A stretch of DNA of 64,000 bases from Bugulina stolonifera (taxonomy: Eukaryota; Bryozoa; Gymnolaemata; Cheilostomatida; Bugulidae): NCBI GenBank assembly GCA_935421135.1, contig OW285189.1:11677072-11741071 (forward strand), read 5' to 3'. Each line of letters starts with the position of its first letter. The stretch's first letter is position 1. Position numbers and translations under genes: made by a program. Shown one piece after another: positions 1 through 12,047 of the stretch. A model generated the notes under the pieces. It was not told the origin of the DNA. It saw nothing but the letters and a program-made list of their open reading frames with translations, and searched no databases.

Positions 1-176
1 CATTAACTTTTTCTCCACATGGGTGGTAGTAGAAATGCATGGTCATATCATGTACAGTTGTATTTATGATGTACTTGTACATTTTCATTTGTTATTGGAA
101 GTATCTATAAAGTGGAATGCCAGAAAGGTTAGAGTAAAGAGTAAAGTCTTAGTTTGTTTATTCTTCATGTTTTAAG

Positions 177-3100
177 GTGCTAAAGGGTCAAATGGAAATG
201 ATGGTTTACCTGGAACACCTGGAGATAAAGGAATTAAAGGTAGCAAAGGCGATGTTGGATCTAAGGGAGAGATCGGTGTAACTGGCAACAAAGGAGAGAA
301 AGGTTCTCAAGGTTCTAAGGGAGAGCTAGGAGGCCTGGGAGCTACTGGAAACACTGGTGCTCCTGGAGCAACAGGTACTAAAGGTAACTCCGGCGTTCAG
401 GGCTTCAAAGGAGATATTGGACCAACTGGTTTCACAGGTCCAGCTGGTACAAAGGGTGATAAGGGAGACCAAGGTGTAAAAGGAGAAGGAGGAACAGATG
501 GTCTACCTGGAACGAATGGTGCTAAAGGAGAATCTGGAAGTAAGGGTGAAATTGGAAGTGCTGGAGCAACTGGACCAGAAGGACCAGCCGGACCTCAAGG
601 TATTGAGGGAGCCAAAGGTGTTAGTGGAGCTCAAGGACAGATTGGACCAGAGGGACCTGCTGGTCCTAGTGGCCCTAAGGGAGAACAAGGCTCAGTAGGA
701 GCAACCGGAGGACCTGGTGCTAAAGGAGATACGGGTGACCAAGGTGTGAAAGGAGAGCCAGGTGTTGAAGGACCAGCCGGACCGAAGGGAGCTCCTGGTG
801 ACAAAGGAGCGATTGGGGTGAAGGGTGAACAGGGTGTAAGTGGTATACAAGGTATTCAGGGAATAAAAGGTGAGATAGGAGTATCTGGTGCACAAGGCGC
901 TAAAGGTTCCCAGGGTGATGCTGGAGTGTCTGGTCCACAAGGTCAACAAGGTGTCAAAGGAGATGTAGGCCCGAAAGGAAGTGATGGTTCAAAGGGTGAA
1001 GCCGGCGCTGATGGTCCAAAGGGAGATGTTGGTTCCCAGGGACCTAAAGGAGAGGTTGGTGCTGCTGGTGCTAAAGGAGACTCTGGTGTGAGAGGTAAGG
1101 GTATTTTAGCAATTCCAATTTTATTACAGAATTATTATGTTGACCATAACCTCTGGAAAGATATGATATTTTATGTAGTTTGCTCTCTAATTGTACATGT
1201 ATACAAACCTTGCTTATAAGTAACGATATTGAACTACAGAGTAAGTTATAAGACTTGACCTCATGACTTGATAACAACTTTATACAAACTTCTTTTCAAT
1301 GCAGGACAAGATGGCTTGAATGGAATACCTGGTAAAGATGCTGATGACATCAATGAATGTTTGACTAATAATGGTGGTTGTGGTGACATCTGCATCAACA
1401 CTCTAGGAGGCTATTACTGCGCCTGCGGTGCTGGTTCTACTCTAAACACTACTGGACTAAGCCCTGTGACATGTGATGGTATGTACAATGTACATGTACA
1501 TACATGCTATTACTCTTCTTATTATTATGCTAACTGGACATGGAACTACATATTATACATATACACATATGAAAGTATCTTTCATTTGACAGCACAAAAA
1601 CCATGCAAATTGGCAATCTGTCCCTGGATAAGTAATGATCACGTTGTCCACCAGAAGGCTTTACACTTTTTTATGCAATGTAGAAAATGATAATATTTTA
1701 ATGCAATAACACTTGTAAGCTACCACAGTTATATACATGTGCATCTTTTTAGACTCATTGTTACAAAGTAGATAACGTTATATTCTATGTTGAATAGCTG
1801 GTACCCTCTACTGCGATCAGTACTACTACTACGGAACTCTCTGCTACTGTAAGGTGAATGGACTGGCTCAAACTCTAAATGGCACACAATGTCAGGACTT
1901 CAATGAATGCAGTGTAGACAATGGTGGCTGTGAACATATCTGTGAAGACACGATTGGTTCATTCCAATGTTCTTGTCGACCAGGATACGGCCTGTCCTTG
2001 AACCTTGTCTCATGTGAAGGCAAGTACTATCCAAACTCACATGATATTAGAAAATATCGTTGATAAAAATCGTTTGACCGTTTTAAAATCGGATGGTGTG
2101 TACATTAGATTTGCTATGTTATTTTAGGTCATAGTCACACAGAGTATATGAAAACTCCTGCAGTTTACTGTGTTATTGCATAAACGCATCAGAATCGAAA
2201 ATCTACATAGCATTTATGTTCTGGACTGTCTCTCTTTCTCTCTCAGTCAGTCGATGTGACTAGGACTTGTATTTTTTTCTCTCCCTTTGTACTAGTTACA
2301 AAGTTTGTAAATCTAACAGCAGTTCATTGCATTCTTTCTGTTCACAGATATTAATGAATGCGATGACGTCAGCGTACATGGATGTGATGGAATGTGTGTG
2401 AACCAGGTCGGAGGGTACTATTGTCAGTGCCCAGGTCATCAACAGCTGTCAGCTAGTGGGGTAGTAGTTCATTCAGCAGAAGTATCAGAATCTGAATGTC
2501 TCAGTGGTTTGGATACATACGTCTGCACCTCTGGTGACTACGGTTTTCCGGAATGTACTTGCTTAGTAGATGTTGAAGGAGCATCTGTAAGAATGCTTGT
2601 GGCTAACACTGGAGGATGTTTAGGTATTTGAAATTTCTTTAGTTGTTTACATTAACCAAAGCCTATTAGCTTCCAGCACTGCAACAGATGAAACCATAAA
2701 GTGTCGTCATGCTATTTGAAAGTCGTTATACTTTCCTCAACTGTATTTTGTTCAATGGAAAGGTATAGCACATCATATTCACTTTATATAAAATTGCTAT
2801 TCATTGAATTTTGTTGATTTGTATTGCAGACTCGAATGTGGACTGTATGTATCATTGGAACAACTATTACACCTGTAACTGCCATGTGTCCATCACAAAC
2901 ACTACTACTAATGAAGTAGACAGGAAGGTGCTAACATTAAATGGTACAGCTTGTGAGGCGAGGAATGAATGCGATACCAACAATGGTGGCTGCGAACAGA
3001 TATGTAATGAACTACCAAATGGATTCGAATGTGCATGCTACCCTGCAGCTGATCCTACTCACCCAGTCCCATGGGAGCTGTCTCCTAATAACTTTGATTG

Positions 3101-4470
3101 TCTAGGTAACGGACACAATCTATAAATAGAATTATTCATACATTTATTTCTATAAATGTATGAATATTTAAGTTGCTATTTCATGATATGACATCTTGTT
3201 TAGGACCCCACAAGGTAGCATGTTATTTTATCATGTGCCACAGCACAGATGATAGCCATTTTCAATACTAAATCATTGAAATTATTAGTCTGATTCAACC
3301 AAGCTTTTTGCAGATGGCTTGCATTCTTATTTGTTGTACAAATAAGAAACATAAAGATCAATTCTCTGGATCTCCAGACAAATTGAAACCTCATGTGTTT
3401 GATCATCGTAGTCTGCTGTTTCTAGTGAAGTGTCATGGAATGACATGTAATGTTGTTTTCTGTTCCCTTTTTACAGATATAAATGAGTGTGTGGTAAATA
3501 CCAGTTGGATAGACAGCAACTGTGGCTCACCTAACTCTTGTACGAATACACCAGGAGGGTACAGTTGTACTAACGTCATAATGGCCTTGGGCAAAGTAGG
3601 AGAGCAACCAGATTCTGCAGCATTATCCAGTGGTATGTAACTTTGTACACATGTATCGTACACTGTAACTAAAGTATAAAATAGAACAGTGATTTCTACA
3701 TGTGAAAGGTGTGAGACAATTATAGTGACGCCTCTTTGCAGTAGATGTGCAAATCTTGAAGTTGCTTCCTCTGAATTGTTTCAATGTAAAAGGAGAAGAC
3801 AACTGCTGAAAGTTGCTACATTATCCATGTTGTTATTGTTTGTTATGACATAGGCAAGGGTTTATAGCCATGAATCTAGTGGAAATATATAGTTCATACT
3901 CCAATGATGAATGTAATAATATTCAAGTTTGGCAGCTTTCCGAAATTAATGAATTTGTGAATTTGTCAATACATTAGAAATACATGCAAATACAAATGCA
4001 TTAGAATTGAATTAGGTTAGAAATTTGATGTAGGAATCACTTTCAGAGTTGTAAATTTCTGAAAGTATTTTCCATAATTTTATTGCATCAGTATGTTCTG
4101 ATGTCCAGAGACACAATAATGATTTTGTTGCAGATATTGCAATGGTGACAGAAATTCTAAATGTTTCACGACTGCGGTGGAAGTTGTGACATTTGTGATC
4201 TCTGCAAGTTGTTATGAATGTTTGTTGTTTGCAGATGCCGCGGGAACCTCATCTGTGTCAGCACTCACAGTGGGTATGATTGGCTGGGCCGGAGCAATGA
4301 CTTTACTCATAGTGATTGTAGTGACAGTCATAGCGGTGCGGCGCAGAAGAAGCTCATCATCCGACGTAGAATCAACAATATCCACAGCCTCAAGTGAGCA
4401 GCACATAGCTCCAATTGAAGAGGGCATAACTCCTATTCATCAATCCACTCAAAGTGTGTTTTCTTCATGA
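177..4470 (+). CDS. Collagen-EGF single-pass membrane protein (3' part of gene)
   Basis: Probable extracellular matrix or adhesion receptor, anchored in the plasma membrane. Visible exons: 177-1094, 1305-1478, 1798-2019, 2348-2623, 2830-3105, 3477-3632 and 4235-4470. The first is one large exon of about 306 codons made almost entirely of Gly-X-Y collagen triplets. The following exons encode about five calcium-binding EGF domains, recognisable from repeated D-I-N-E-C or F-N-E-C starts with NNGGC. The last exon holds a membrane segment (roughly VGMIGWAGAMTLLIVIVV) followed by basic RRRR and a short Ser/Thr-rich cytoplasmic tail, stop at 4468-4470. Every junction is phase 1, as in shuffled extracellular modules. 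The gene enters from the left: exon 177 needs a G from an upstream exon, so the start codon and signal peptide are outside. The intron after 2019 uses a GC donor. The domain mix does not let me name an orthologue. Confidence 0.9.
2020..2347 (+). other. GC-AG intron in the collagen-EGF gene
   Basis: The exon ends with codon GAA plus one G at 2019, and the next bases read GCAAGT. No GT donor nearby keeps the phase-1 frame, while AG|GCAAGT is the well-known strong form of the minor GC donor class. The acceptor is TTCACAG at 2341-2347, and the next exon resumes with a D-I-N-E-C EGF start. Confidence 0.7.
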
Positions 4471-5140
4471 CATTGTTGTATATAGAGAGGGTCTAAGTTT
4501 GCCATTATCACAATATAGACAATACATTATATTGCATGCATTGTTACTGTTCTTTCCATAAAATCATCAGCATATGTTCAGGTTTCTTATTTGCAAAATC
4601 AATTTTTTAAACATATGCAATTCACTATTAAAAATTTATTGTTATAATAAGTTATTAATAATCTTGAATGATTCTACTAGTTTGATATTGTGTTACTTTG
4701 ACCTGCTATAATTAAAGTGTTTGCCATCTAAAATTAACTGTAAATTTACACCTTAGTTGAATGTTTATGTAGAAGATAAACTTGTTTCAGGACTGTTAGC
4801 ATAGGCGTGTCTGATAGGTTGCCTGCCATACTTTCCCTATCATTTTCTTCTGTAATATAACCATATCTTATCCACTCATTTTATACTTTCTGTGATGTTG
4901 TGGCAAAGTTATTGTTTTGATATCGGTAGGCACTATTTTATGCTTAAATTCTGAAAACTGCTTTCTTCTAATATTTTGTCATGTTTCAGTGTCTATCAAC
5001 ATCTAAGGATCTAAGAAATAGGTTTATATTATATTACATATTATGATATATTTTGAAATTGTTATTAACATTAATTTTTTTATTGCTCAAAAATATATAA
5101 TTTTACTGAACAAAGTGAGTTTATAGGTTCTTTGGTTTAA
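4471..5140. other. 3' flank of the collagen-EGF gene, no gene seen
   Basis: AT-rich sequence after the stop codon, presumably holding the 3' UTR. I see no open frame, RNA gene or repeat of note before the minisatellite at 5141. Confidence 0.5.
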
Positions 5141-5475
5141 GCATCTACCACAGCATCTACCATAGCATCTACCATAGCATCTACCACAGCATCTACCACA
5201 GCACCTACCACAGCATCTACCACAGCATCTACCACAGCATCTACCATAGCACCTACCACAACATCTACCACAGCATCTACCACAGCACCTACCACAGCAC
5301 CTACCACAGCACCTACCACAGCACCTACCACAGCACCTACCACAGCACCTACCACAGCATCTACCACAGCATCTACCACAGCACCTACCACAGCACCTAC
5401 CACAGCACCTACCACAGCATCTACCACAGCATCTACCACAGCATCTACCACAGCATCTACCACAGCATCTACCAT
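5141..5475. repeat. 12-bp minisatellite (GCATCTACCACA / GCACCTACCACA)
   Basis: About 28 tandem copies of a 12-bp unit with two main variants, one T/C difference (TCT or CCT), and occasional ATA for ACA. On the + strand it reads Ala-Ser-Thr-Thr and Ala-Pro-Thr-Thr without a stop and ends ATG TAG at 5473-5478. On the - strand it gives a meaningless Val-rich open frame. A TAA lies directly before the first unit in the Thr-rich frame, so translation could only enter by splicing (TTTAAG acceptor-like sequence ends at 5141). Probably non-coding, but see the finding on an alternative mucin-like exon. Confidence 0.9.
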
Positions 5476-5730
5476 GTAGGCGCTGGAAAGGAATGTAAAA
5501 CTTTGAATTGTGTTAAAACAAGAACAACTATAAATTTATGACATTCTTTACTACATATTAAACAGTAAATCAGCAGACTTGGCAGGGATCATACTAGACC
5601 TTGATAAAACCTAATAAGACTTTTCATACACATTGAGATACATGATATGATTTATGCATAGGTATCAGTTGCAAAAAAATTTTATAATATACTAATCAAT
5701 ATACACCCAAATACAGACTAAAATATCACA

Positions 5731-8700
5731 TCAGGCACCAACATCATCTGCATTATTAGTTTCAGAGATAGTTGTATCATTCATCTCTTGTGAAGTTTGA
5801 CTATCAGTAGCCTTAGATATCAAAGGTTCGGCTATACCAATAGTGTTTTTAAACGGTACGTCCTCCAAGGGAACTTGTTCAGTATCTATCTGTGCTTCTG
5901 GAGAGATGTTGGTACAGAGTTTATCAGGGAGTGGTAGGGCAGAAGTCTCGGTTAGCACCATTGAGAGAAACGCACACAGTAATGCTGTTACTCCAAACAC
6001 AACAAATGGGAGCTGTTTTGAGTATCTATTCTACAATGACAACGTATGAGTTGGCAGTCAAATATCAAAGTGAAAACATTTGGAGTGATAGCTGTAGATT
6101 GTCTGTTATTACAAGTAGCAGCAGCAGCATTCTAAACGACATAGAAGTATAGTATACAAATGACGGAATACCGACAGTACCCGAAACTGGGGGAGTTGAA
6201 CTGGAATATATGAGTACATATATCTCCTACGAATAACAGCTCTGGTTAGCAGCAAGACCTAGGCTATGCCATTAGCCAGTTCACTACCTAGCAGTAGCTA
6301 ACACATGGTTCAAACAGGCTTCTAAGTGACCAGAGTAAAAAATGGAGGTAATATAACAAGAAGTATGAGTTTATACTATGACCAAAGTTTAAAGAGTTGT
6401 ATATGATTTATAACAGTGCCACAGGTAATCTACTAACAAACTAGACTGAGATCAGGAGCATACTTACCAGGTACACAATCTGAGGGGCCACTATCCCACC
6501 AACCCGTGCCATGAAAGCACATGCAGCCAGTCCAATATTCCTTATAAGGGTAGGAAACGTCTCTGCAGAGAATATCTGTACAGTGGCCCAGCCTCCAGAT
6601 ATGGCTGATTTACCAACTAGTGCCAGTGCTAACACAGCATTGGCCGAGTTCACATCTATAAGTATAAAAACACCAAAATTTCATTTTACGGTACATGTAG
6701 TATGGCCAAAAGGTATAGGCTAGACAGAATACACTTGCAGTTATGGGCTTATTTGGGGATCACTATAATGAAGTTGATTCGCCGTTAAATGGTCCCATGA
6801 TAGAAACAAGATATTTTTTTAGTCCAACTCAGTGCTGTTTTTATACTAATTCCACCAATTTTTCTAACTTGAGAACTCATAATTTGAAGTTGTCTTCCCA
6901 ATAATAGCAACAACTCTATGAGAAAAGACAATTTCCAAACCTTAAACATATATATAAGCAATAGCAATGACCACATTACATAGCCTATTGACCTTCAAGT
7001 TCACTGACTACAACTACAGTAAATAGCCTTGACTTGATGGCGGTGATTCGTGGGTTTTAGTATTCACTGATATCAGTGATAAGTCAATAAGTTAGTTACA
7101 TTTGTTTACTAGTGGTTGGAATTCCAAGATTATTTATGTATGATTCATAACATCAGCACTGTTAATCAGTGTATACTTTGCTAATATTTTCTGCACACAA
7201 ATACATAAGACTACTAGGGTGTCCTGTATGATAGTAGTTGTAGATGCACTTACTTAGAGCACCAATTATCATAATGGATGTAAGAGATAAACCGGAGAGA
7301 AGAAATAATATGAATATAGTCCATCTACGACCAATTCTACAAAACAAACAGCCATCCGAGTATAAGCTAGGAGTAGAAATAGTTCCACACATTACATTAA
7401 ATTCGAACTAAAAATACCAACATTACATGATTCGTGATGTAGGCCTACATTATACACAGGCCATAGTAGAGGTTAGTGATTGCTGTTATGTGATAACATT
7501 AGCAGCAGAGAATAGAAAATACACTTACCTATTGTTCACAATAAGGACAAATATAAGGGCTGGAATCTCCACAAAGCCGGACAGAAATAGATTGATGTAT
7601 CTGTCCCCAGAGAGGTTCTTCAGGTTATAGCTGATACCGTAATACACAGTGCTGCAGGCAAACCTGGTCGGTGGTATAATAATATGCATAAATTACCATG
7701 ATTTATCATTGTACAATGTACATATATGTAATACCAGCCCCATAGGGCAAGCAGGCTCTATTGGTTCTAAATAAAGAGAAAGGCATAAATATGTGTACTT
7801 CTAATAGAAAGTTCGTTGGTAGTAACATTTAGATGTGAGGAGACAATCAAAGTAGTAATACCTCTTCAAATACTACCATGAAAACTGTCATAAGCAACAG
7901 ACGGACAGTAGCAAAGAACATGCTATAAATGTGTACAAATCGAATCCAACGGAGGCCAGTTCCCCAAGCCAAAAATCAAAAATGGGCAGTTCAGGAGAGA
8001 AAGCAAATGTTCATCTAGGCCATAGTCATCAACACATTGGAGGCTTTATCTCAACTTTACAAATTTCTGTATTCTGTTCATTTACTAGACCACCTAATAA
8101 AAGTTTGTTAGTCTTTTGACACACTGAATTGTTTTAATCCAAAATACCTCCTATCAAGAGGCAAGTGGGCTGAACTTGGACTTAACACTAAAGCACATGT
8201 ATACAGAGATATACATGTACATGACCTAGTGACTCAGTGTATATACAGTGTATACGTACCAGGCATACATACATATGAGGGTATATACAGTGTATACGTA
8301 CCAGGCATACATACATATGACGGTATATAACGCTGATTTTGGTGTAAGAAACAGATGCCAGTAACTGAACTTTCGCTGCTGATTTTTCAACTCCTCTTCA
8401 GTCTGGAATAAACAAAACGCATAGTCACATAATTATTGGAAATGATTTATCCCTGAATGAGGATAGGATCCAGTAACTATGCATTTACCATTGAATTATC
8501 TATCGGTACTATTTAGTACTAAACTAAAACAGCTGTTGATAAACTGGTTTTTAAAGCAAAATGAGTGAAGATTACAATTATTATACATTGAAAATGTGTA
8601 AAACAATACCGTAGCGAATCTCCTCAGGAGTTGAAAGTCCGGTACGGGAGTTTTGTTTTTCTTTGCTATACGGGTCAATATTTCCTCGGCTTCTTCAAAC

Positions 8701-11700
8701 CTGCCTCGAGTCACAAGCCATCTGCAACTTTCCGGGATAAACCTGCAAATAAAGGTATACATTCCTCAATTATAGTGATGTTGACAGAACTACACTCTTA
8801 CATTCAGTTAATTAGTGCAAAGTGCCTTCAGAGCACTTTAATTTCCTTGGAAAAAGAAATATATTAGCTGTTTTGTTCAATCCAATCAGAAAGTAGTGAA
8901 ATCCGGAGATACCTAGCTGTGTCACAAATAGGAAATAGCACACAAACACACCAAGTTAGTATTAAGTGAGAACTCAACACATAAGTAAATAGGTTTCAAG
9001 CAACCGTTAGTTGAAAAGCCAGCAGAGGAGAATAAATCAACACAAACTGTTGAAGCAAACAAGAAAAGATGTGAAGTAGCCCAGCTGAGCAGAGGTTGGC
9101 CTCATAGCGAAATAATAACACAATACAAGTCACACACAGAGAGACAGCAGGCAGTGAGCACAAGAGCAATTGATGGGTGGGTGAGTTTAGCAACAGCAGT
9201 ACAACACTGTAGTCCTTACCACCACAGTCCAAGGAGTGGTAGACTAGCGCAGGAAGTAGCTATACATAGATGGCTCCAGTCTCTAATGAAATAGGCCCAC
9301 AGAGGCAATATCATCAGACCAACTGCCCAGAATCCAACACAGACAGTGAAAGTTCGCCATTTTGAGCCAACGTACTCAATCGGTAGCACGAGGGCAGCTA
9401 CCAACAACCCTTGGTTAGAGAAACACAATGTTACCAATCCTGAGATAGCATAGCACTTGCGCCAGACAATCAAGCAAAACAATAAAGCAACATACATGTT
9501 ACGAACTCTTTGGTCAAACGACTGGAGTTTAGGAGTTGTCTGTCCTATTTGCCACTTCAGCTGTTTACAAGACGACACAACTTTATATACAAAGTGTTCA
9601 GTATTAGTCACATACATGTAACAATGTATTACCTCCAATAGCAGCACCAACAACCATCCTCAACGCAGCATAGAGAGGCCAGGAGAGGGCCAGGCCAGAC
9701 CCTATACTAGATATAACCAGCAGGGCATGGGTACTAAATAATACCTTCTTTCTGCCTAGAAAATTATTATATGCATGTAATGTAGTCGACATCAACCCAG
9801 GGACTGCAGTATTTCCAGTACCTCCACTCAAACATGTTAGACACTGCCAGATATACCTATGCACATGTCATTTAGTGTAATGATGTAAGATGTAAGGATA
9901 TTAGAAATTCTGACTGTAATTTCCCAAATAGTTCTACAAATATCCTGAAACTTAAAAAACAGATGATCTTCTTATTTTTAACTTGGCTATGGCAGATCAA
10001 AGACAAGTTTTTCTCATATTGATGGGCATCATAAGCTATTGGCCACAATTTAAAGTTGCCCTCTCCCAAATTTATATCCCATCGGAAGAGCACAACTTCA
10101 AATCATGATCATTAGACGATGAGTGGGTGTTTGTTCAACTAGAAAAGCTATTCATTTATTCTACTAAAAAAGTCTAGTAAACTCACAGCTCATAGACTGT
10201 GTGAATTACGTCTACGCCTACGGCTGCAGTCATTAGTTGGGCATAGAGTTGCTGAAATCCACTCAAACAATGTGAACATGGTACATGTATATAGTACATA
10301 AAGTAATGTATCAATAATATCTCCCCTACCAAATATGTCAGCTAGCTGGCCAGACACAGTGGCACCAACAACAAGTCCAACCATCTGCAGAGTAGTAATT
10401 AGATCACTCACATAATCTAGGTCACAGACAAGATTGAACTACAAACAATATAAATTGAAATGTCAAATACAGTCAATAGATGGCAAACAATTTTACATCT
10501 AGGCACATGAGTAATGAAGACGCTAGTACTGTTTATAGCCCAACCAGTTTATGAGAAATTTGCAGAACTGGTTTGAATATATAAGGCAGTTGCTTGCTTG
10601 ACTCTTGTACTTGCTTATGATAGTATACTGACCACGCTTTGGTTGCCATCATGGTTAAAAGCTGTAGTGTGAACAAGCATGGGGGGAACTTTTCAAAAAC
10701 CCGATATCTTCATTGTATTTTCTACATAAGAATTAACAGTAAAACTAAGGTGGAGATATTACATATTACTTTGGCCTACATCATGTAGGCCTACATGCAT
10801 ATGCACTCAAGACAAGGCTCACCAGGGCTCACAATGCAAGGTATGTATATGAAAAGTAAGAACATAGGACTAGAACAAATGAGAGAAGTAATTCAGCAAC
10901 CAACAATTCAACTTCGCTATTGTTCCAAATAGAAATAGGGAATAGCATAACTAACACTGGGAGCCTTTGGTGCACGTGCACCGTCACAAATATGACTTTT
11001 AATACCCACACAAGACCCTCAGCTGCCGGGATTAGGGTTTGTATGCTACCGGGAGTAGGGTTTGTACCCTACCGGGATTAGAGTCTGTACGCATTATTCA
11101 AAGATCTGCACTAATGAAGTTATGTAACCTCTATTCAACTAAAAGCTTGTTCACACTACAGCTTTTAACCATGATGGCAACCATAGCAAGGTCAGTATAC
11201 TATCATAAGCAAGTACAAGAGTCAAGCAAGCAAGTACACTTCAGTAAGCGATGGGGGTTAAAAGTTCAACCTGCTGAGCTTTGAATCCCATCACTTACTG
11301 AGGAATTAACAGTTACTAAATCTAAGCTAGGAGACGTCTATATGTTGAGGTTAGGGTAAGAGCGGACAACTTACAAAATGAAGAGAAGGCAACATGACTC
11401 TTGTTATGAATTTGGTGCAAATCAATACCTTCTTACTGGAGTGTACTTGTACTTGTATACTAAACACACTGTGGTCACAATTGCTGGCTAAAAGCTGGAT
11501 ATTGTCTCATAATAACAAGTTTAGTAGTAACCTGAGTCACTATAGAAGTAAATGAAGAGTCGAACACTATCCTGTCACACTGAGTGCCATTAATATTGCA
11601 TTTTTTCAGTAAGACATCGATTGGTCTACTTTCCAGAACTGTTGTACTGTTTGCTGTTGTCAATGTGCTGCTATTCAACCCCAGATCTAAAATCCGCATT

Positions 11701-12047
11701 AAAGTTAATTATGCTTGTTAAAAAAGATTATAACAACGTTTAGTTATCATGCCGATGTCGGCCAAAGTCTTAAACAACAACACAACATACAGCTAGAGCT
11801 TATATTGATATCTAATATTGTGTTAGCAACATGCCCAGTTGCTAATGGGTTTGATAGTTTTAAATATATAATCTTGCTCACCTGGTTGGTCAATTTCACA
11901 CCACCAGTCGGGAGTGGCACCAGAGAACACAGGTAACAGCATTGCCCATACGGCAGCAAAGTCAAACAAGTTAACAAGTAGAAAAACGTGTATTTGGTAA
12001 GGTCCAAATGGTCCAAGAGATTCGATGACCTCATCAAAGTCATTCAT
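5731..12047 (-). CDS. SLC22-family organic ion transporter, 11 exons, 560 aa
   Basis: Major-facilitator plasma-membrane carrier of the organic cation/anion/zwitterion (SLC22) type; the substrate cannot be read from sequence. Exons in transcript order: 12047-11882, 11686-11532, 10438-10330, 9755-9633, 9409-9220, 8742-8610, 8402-8302, 7663-7529, 7336-7254, 6655-6468, 6030-5731. They sum to 1683 nt, in frame, with matching phases at all ten junctions. Landmarks: N-terminal helix with LGPFGPYQ; large extracellular loop with N-glycosylation sites at N60, N68 and N88; MFS motif [11 protein letters not shown] at 137-147; family signature PESCRWL at 251-257; second MFS motif NNRIGRRW near 369-376; conserved ETFPTLIRN in exon 10; acidic/Ser/Thr C-terminal tail. 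The length fits the family (about 540-560 aa). Start ATG at 12047 is chosen because MNDFDEV matches the usual SLC22 N terminus and a TTTTTACAG acceptor lies just upstream. Confidence 0.92.
8239..8322. repeat. 42-bp tandem duplication covering the exon 7 splice donor
   Basis: Two 42-bp copies (8239-8280 and 8281-8322) differ at only one or two positions. The right copy contains the end of SLC22 exon 7 and its GTACGT donor; the left copy repeats both inside the intron. A transcript using the second donor (exon boundary 8260 instead of 8302) stays in frame and gains 14 codons. Confidence 0.85.
10019..10110. repeat. Diverged member of the foldback GACAACTTC hairpin family
   Basis: Carries ATGGGCATCATAAGCTATTG followed by AGTTGCCCTCTCCC, then a weak inverted copy ending CACAACTTC. 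It matches the ends of the better-preserved elements at 47752 and 50403. It sits in the intron between SLC22 exons 3 and 4. Confidence 0.5.
10591..11232. repeat. Inverted repeat with 88-bp arms inside an SLC22 intron
   Basis: The left arm 10591-10678 (starting TGCTTGCTTGACTCTTGTAC) is the near-exact reverse complement of 11145-11232, about 470 bp away. The arms are well over 90 percent identical by eye. The spacer has no transposase-like frame and includes three short copies of a CCGGGATTAGGGTTTGTA unit near 11025-11085. This looks like a non-autonomous foldback or MITE-type element in the intron between SLC22 exons 2 and 3. Confidence 0.7.

Noticed and set aside
503..949. Ser/Leu/Thr-rich open frames antisense to the collagen exon
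   Set aside because: They are the mirror of the Gly-X-Y repeat on the coding strand and have no start context, splice or family support.
4134..4200. Extra collagen-EGF exon after the TTTGTTGCAG at 4133
   Set aside because: Reading in phase 1 reaches a stop before any donor; the exon at 4235 is the one that continues the frame.
5137..5475. 112-aa Val/Asp/Ala repeat frame on the - strand
   Set aside because: Artefact of a 12-bp repeat unit, which keeps any stop-free frame open.
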